Shown: piece by piece, positions 12,143-13,697 of the stretch
How positions within the stretch are numbered: position 1 is the stretch's first letter
How the letters are laid out: each line of letters starts with the position of its first letter
Origin: Dehalococcoidia bacterium CG2_30_46_19
GTDB taxonomy: Bacteria; Chloroflexota; Dehalococcoidia; GIF9; AB-539-J10
Assembly: GCA_001872925.1 (NCBI GenBank)
Contig: MNYD01000055.1
Location: forward strand, 1-13,697
Direction: 5' to 3'
DNA: 13,697 bases
Notes under the pieces: generated by a model
The model's input: the letters and a program-made list of their open reading frames with translations, nothing else
The model's database searches: none
Told to the model about the DNA's origin: nothing
Position numbers and translations under genes: made by a program

Positions 12143-13354
12143 TTGCCTATTTCACCTCTTAGGGGAGCAGAAAGCAGCGATACTGCCACAATTACCGGGA
12201 ATATCCTTCTAGCAGTTTATAATGTCTCCGTCTCTAATATCGGCTATCACAGCGCCACAATATCCTGGAAAACAAACGGCAACGCCACATCTCAGGTATT
12301 CTACGATACCGTTTCGCACGAAAACATAACCGCTTACGCTTATAATACCACCGAGTATTCCGAGCTTGTCCCCGAGCATAGCATTTCCCTCGCCGGACTC
12401 TCTTCATCTACCACCTACCACTATAGGGTAAGGTCAGCTATTACCGAGACCGATATCGCCATCTCCGACGATTACACCTTCACCACCAGAACTCACTATG
12501 CTCCTTCAGTCCCAACCCACTACTACCTAACTGTCAATATGCTTGGTGAGGGCTCTAAATGGGGCATCAGCTACGACGGCCGCCTGCTTGAGACGGTGGA
12601 TATAACTTCCGGGGATGGCAAAATAAACATCTATGTTCCCAAGGATACTTTATGTACCGATAAAGAGGAGAAAGGGCTGAAAGAATTGCTTATAGCAAGG
12701 GAGGAAGAAGCACCACCTCCACCAGCCAACACCACGCTTATTGGGCAGGCTTATGACATTTCTCCTGATGGCGCTACCTTTGACCCCTATTTGAGACTCA
12801 CCCTAGCCTATAGGGAAGAGGATATTCCTGAAGGGATAGAAGAGGAGAAGCTTTATATTGCTTATTACAATACTGGGTGGGTTCCCCTTGAGTCCGTCGT
12901 TGATACTGAAAGCAACGAGGTATCTGCTGAGGTAACTCACTTTACTATCTTTGCTATTATGGCACAATTGCCCCCATCTCCCCCACCAGCCGAATTTGTA
13001 CTATCCAATCTCAATATTACCCCTACCGAGGTCAAGCCTGGCAAGGAGGTAACCATAAGCGTTGAGGTAACAAACATTGGGGGCAGGGAAGGGAGGCGCA
13101 CCGTTAGTCTCCTGGTAAACCAGGTTCTGGAGCAAACCAAGCAAATCACCTTAGCACCCGGGCAAACTGAGGTGGTAACCTTTACCGTGACCAGGGACGA
13201 GCCAGGAAGTTACACCGTAGAGGTAAATGGCCTCACTAAGGGATTTACCGTGGTAGCTCCATCATGGCTGAGCAAATACTGGTGGATAACAATGGCTGTG
13301 CTGGTTGCTATTGGACTTTTGATTTACTTTTTGGCGAGGAGAAAAAGGGGCTAA
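12143..13354 (+). CDS. Membrane-anchored Fn3/CARDB-like surface protein
   Basis: From the first ordinary start codon (TTG at 12143) this is a 403-residue protein. Residues ~26-116 form a fibronectin type III-like domain (SATISWKTN, HSISLAGLSSSTTYHYRVRS). Residues ~125-275 hold a mixed beta region with a PPPP linker at 191-194 and a WVPLESV segment resembling the last beta domain of the previous protein. Residues ~285-371 form a CARDB-like Ig domain (ITPTEVKPGKEVTISVEVTN, LAPGQTEVVTFTV). A membrane helix at 380-397 ends in RRKRG. The frame stays open upstream to 12086 and encodes a typical signal peptide (VKLVQAFLLALCF, then LPISPLRGAES), so the real start is probably near 12089-12092, though no canonical start codon is there. 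It is probably the last gene of the exported cassette, with the same anchor type as its neighbour; likely a surface adhesion or S-layer-associated protein. Confidence 0.75.
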   Translation: MPISPLRGAESSDTATITGNILLAVYNVSVSNIGYHSATISWKTNGNATSQVFYDTVSHENITAYAYNTTEYSELVPEHSISLAGLSSSTTYHYRVRSAITETDIAISDDYTFTTRTHYAPSVPTHYYLTVNMLGEGSKWGISYDGRLLETVDITSGDGKINIYVPKDTLCTDKEEKGLKELLIAREEEAPPPPANTTLIGQAYDISPDGATFDPYLRLTLAYREEDIPEGIEEEKLYIAYYNTGWVPLESVVDTESNEVSAEVTHFTIFAIMAQLPPSPPPAEFVLSNLNITPTEVKPGKEVTISVEVTNIGGREGRRTVSLLVNQVLEQTKQITLAPGQTEVVTFTVTRDEPGSYTVEVNGLTKGFTVVAPSWLSKYWWITMAVLVAIGLLIYFLARRKRG

Positions 13355-13697
13355 TGAGCTCTTCCCAACTTGGATAGCTTTTCCAGCCACAGACAAAGTT
13401 CCTCAGGTGAGCGAACATAGTAATCAGCATAGGTGGCAGCATTTGCCTCGCTCACGCTGATAGAGATGCCATTTATTTGATTCACGAAATTATAGTATCC
13501 CGCATAAATTCGTATAAAAATCCCTCTAAATCCCCCTTTAGAAAAGGGGGAGTAAGGGGGATTTGACATTCCAGGAAAGCAAGTGAGATTATAAATAGTT
13601 TTGTGCCTAACTATAAATCCATCCTCGTCTTCCACCTCAGATTTTGCCACCAGTCGGTAATGAACGCTTAAACTAAACTCTTTATCCTCCAGGATGA
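13351..13697 (-). pseudogene. otsB: Trehalose-phosphatase (OtsB-like) remnant interrupted by a repeat (partial)
   Basis: The frame is open from the right edge to the TAG at 13351-13353. The first residues read LEDKEFSLSVHYRLV, matching the cap-region EDKGxSxxxHYR motif of trehalose-6-phosphate phosphatases. The end reads NGISISV, then ADYYVRSPEELCLWLEKL, matching the family C terminus. The part between is too short: the expected GK-x-ELRP and KG segments are missing, a repeat-encoded stretch (NPPYSPFSKGGFRGI) stands in their place, and the GDDxTDEDAF motif appears only as a degenerate GYYNFVNQ. The catalytic metal-binding Asp residues are therefore lost, so the product is probably inactive. 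The N-terminal half lies outside the window. The frame overlaps the end of the convergent Fn3 gene by 4 bases. A different HAD-like protein cannot be excluded. Confidence 0.6.
13528..13564. repeat. C5/G5 palindromic repeat with two alternative hairpins
   Basis: AAATCCCCCTT (13528-13538) pairs perfectly with AAGGGGGATTT (13554-13564). The same C-run can instead pair as CCCCCTTT (13532-13539) with AAAGGGGG (13543-13550) around a 3-base loop. One C-run thus has two G-run partners. The repeat lies inside the otsB remnant and differs from the GA-hairpin family. Confidence 0.75.

Noticed and set aside
1..13697. CRISPR array or rRNA genes
   Set aside because: No regularly spaced direct repeats and no rRNA-like conserved segments were found. 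The repeats present are dispersed palindromes, not evenly spaced.

Overview
This looks like chromosomal DNA of a bacterium, most likely an uncultured Chloroflexota of the Dehalococcoidia type. That placement is an inference. It rests on moderate GC, a Thermotoga-like adenosylhomocysteinase next to metK, an archaeal-type geranylgeranyl reductase beside uppS, secreted proteins with a C-terminal membrane anchor and Arg/Lys tail, and many short hairpin repeats. No rRNA, tRNA or CRISPR array was found.

Left part (1-4700, + strand): a small P-loop kinase; a single-domain GIY-YIG nuclease embedded in repeats; a PHP-domain phosphoesterase; and ahcY-metK, which recycle S-adenosylhomocysteine and make S-adenosylmethionine. 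Middle part (4746-7763, - strand): a VapBC-type toxin-antitoxin pair with its own promoter, then a compact operon read ggr -> uppS -> COG2426 membrane protein. Next on the - strand is a tyrosine recombinase (7919-8953) whose catalytic domain carries an in-frame insertion of repeat DNA.

Right part: a 588-base stretch without a convincing gene (8954-9541) holds two hairpin repeats and a perfect 18-bp inverted repeat (9135-9152 / 9326-9343) around a 173-bp core. Each 18-mer has the 5-6-5 dyad expected of a tyrosine-recombinase core site, so the segment may be invertible. Downstream lies a + strand cassette of four exported proteins: two related small beta-rich proteins, a DUF916/WxLIP-like membrane-anchored protein and an Fn3/CARDB-like membrane-anchored protein. 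The layout resembles the WxL surface-protein loci of Firmicutes. At the right edge, convergent to it, is what appears to be a decayed trehalose-phosphatase (otsB) fragment interrupted by another repeat.

The main points of interest are the recombinase, inverted-repeat and surface-gene arrangement; the WxL-like cassette; and a family of dispersed hairpins whose outer stems covary around GA/GA mismatches. Those hairpins flank the GIY-YIG gene and have entered at least two reading frames.
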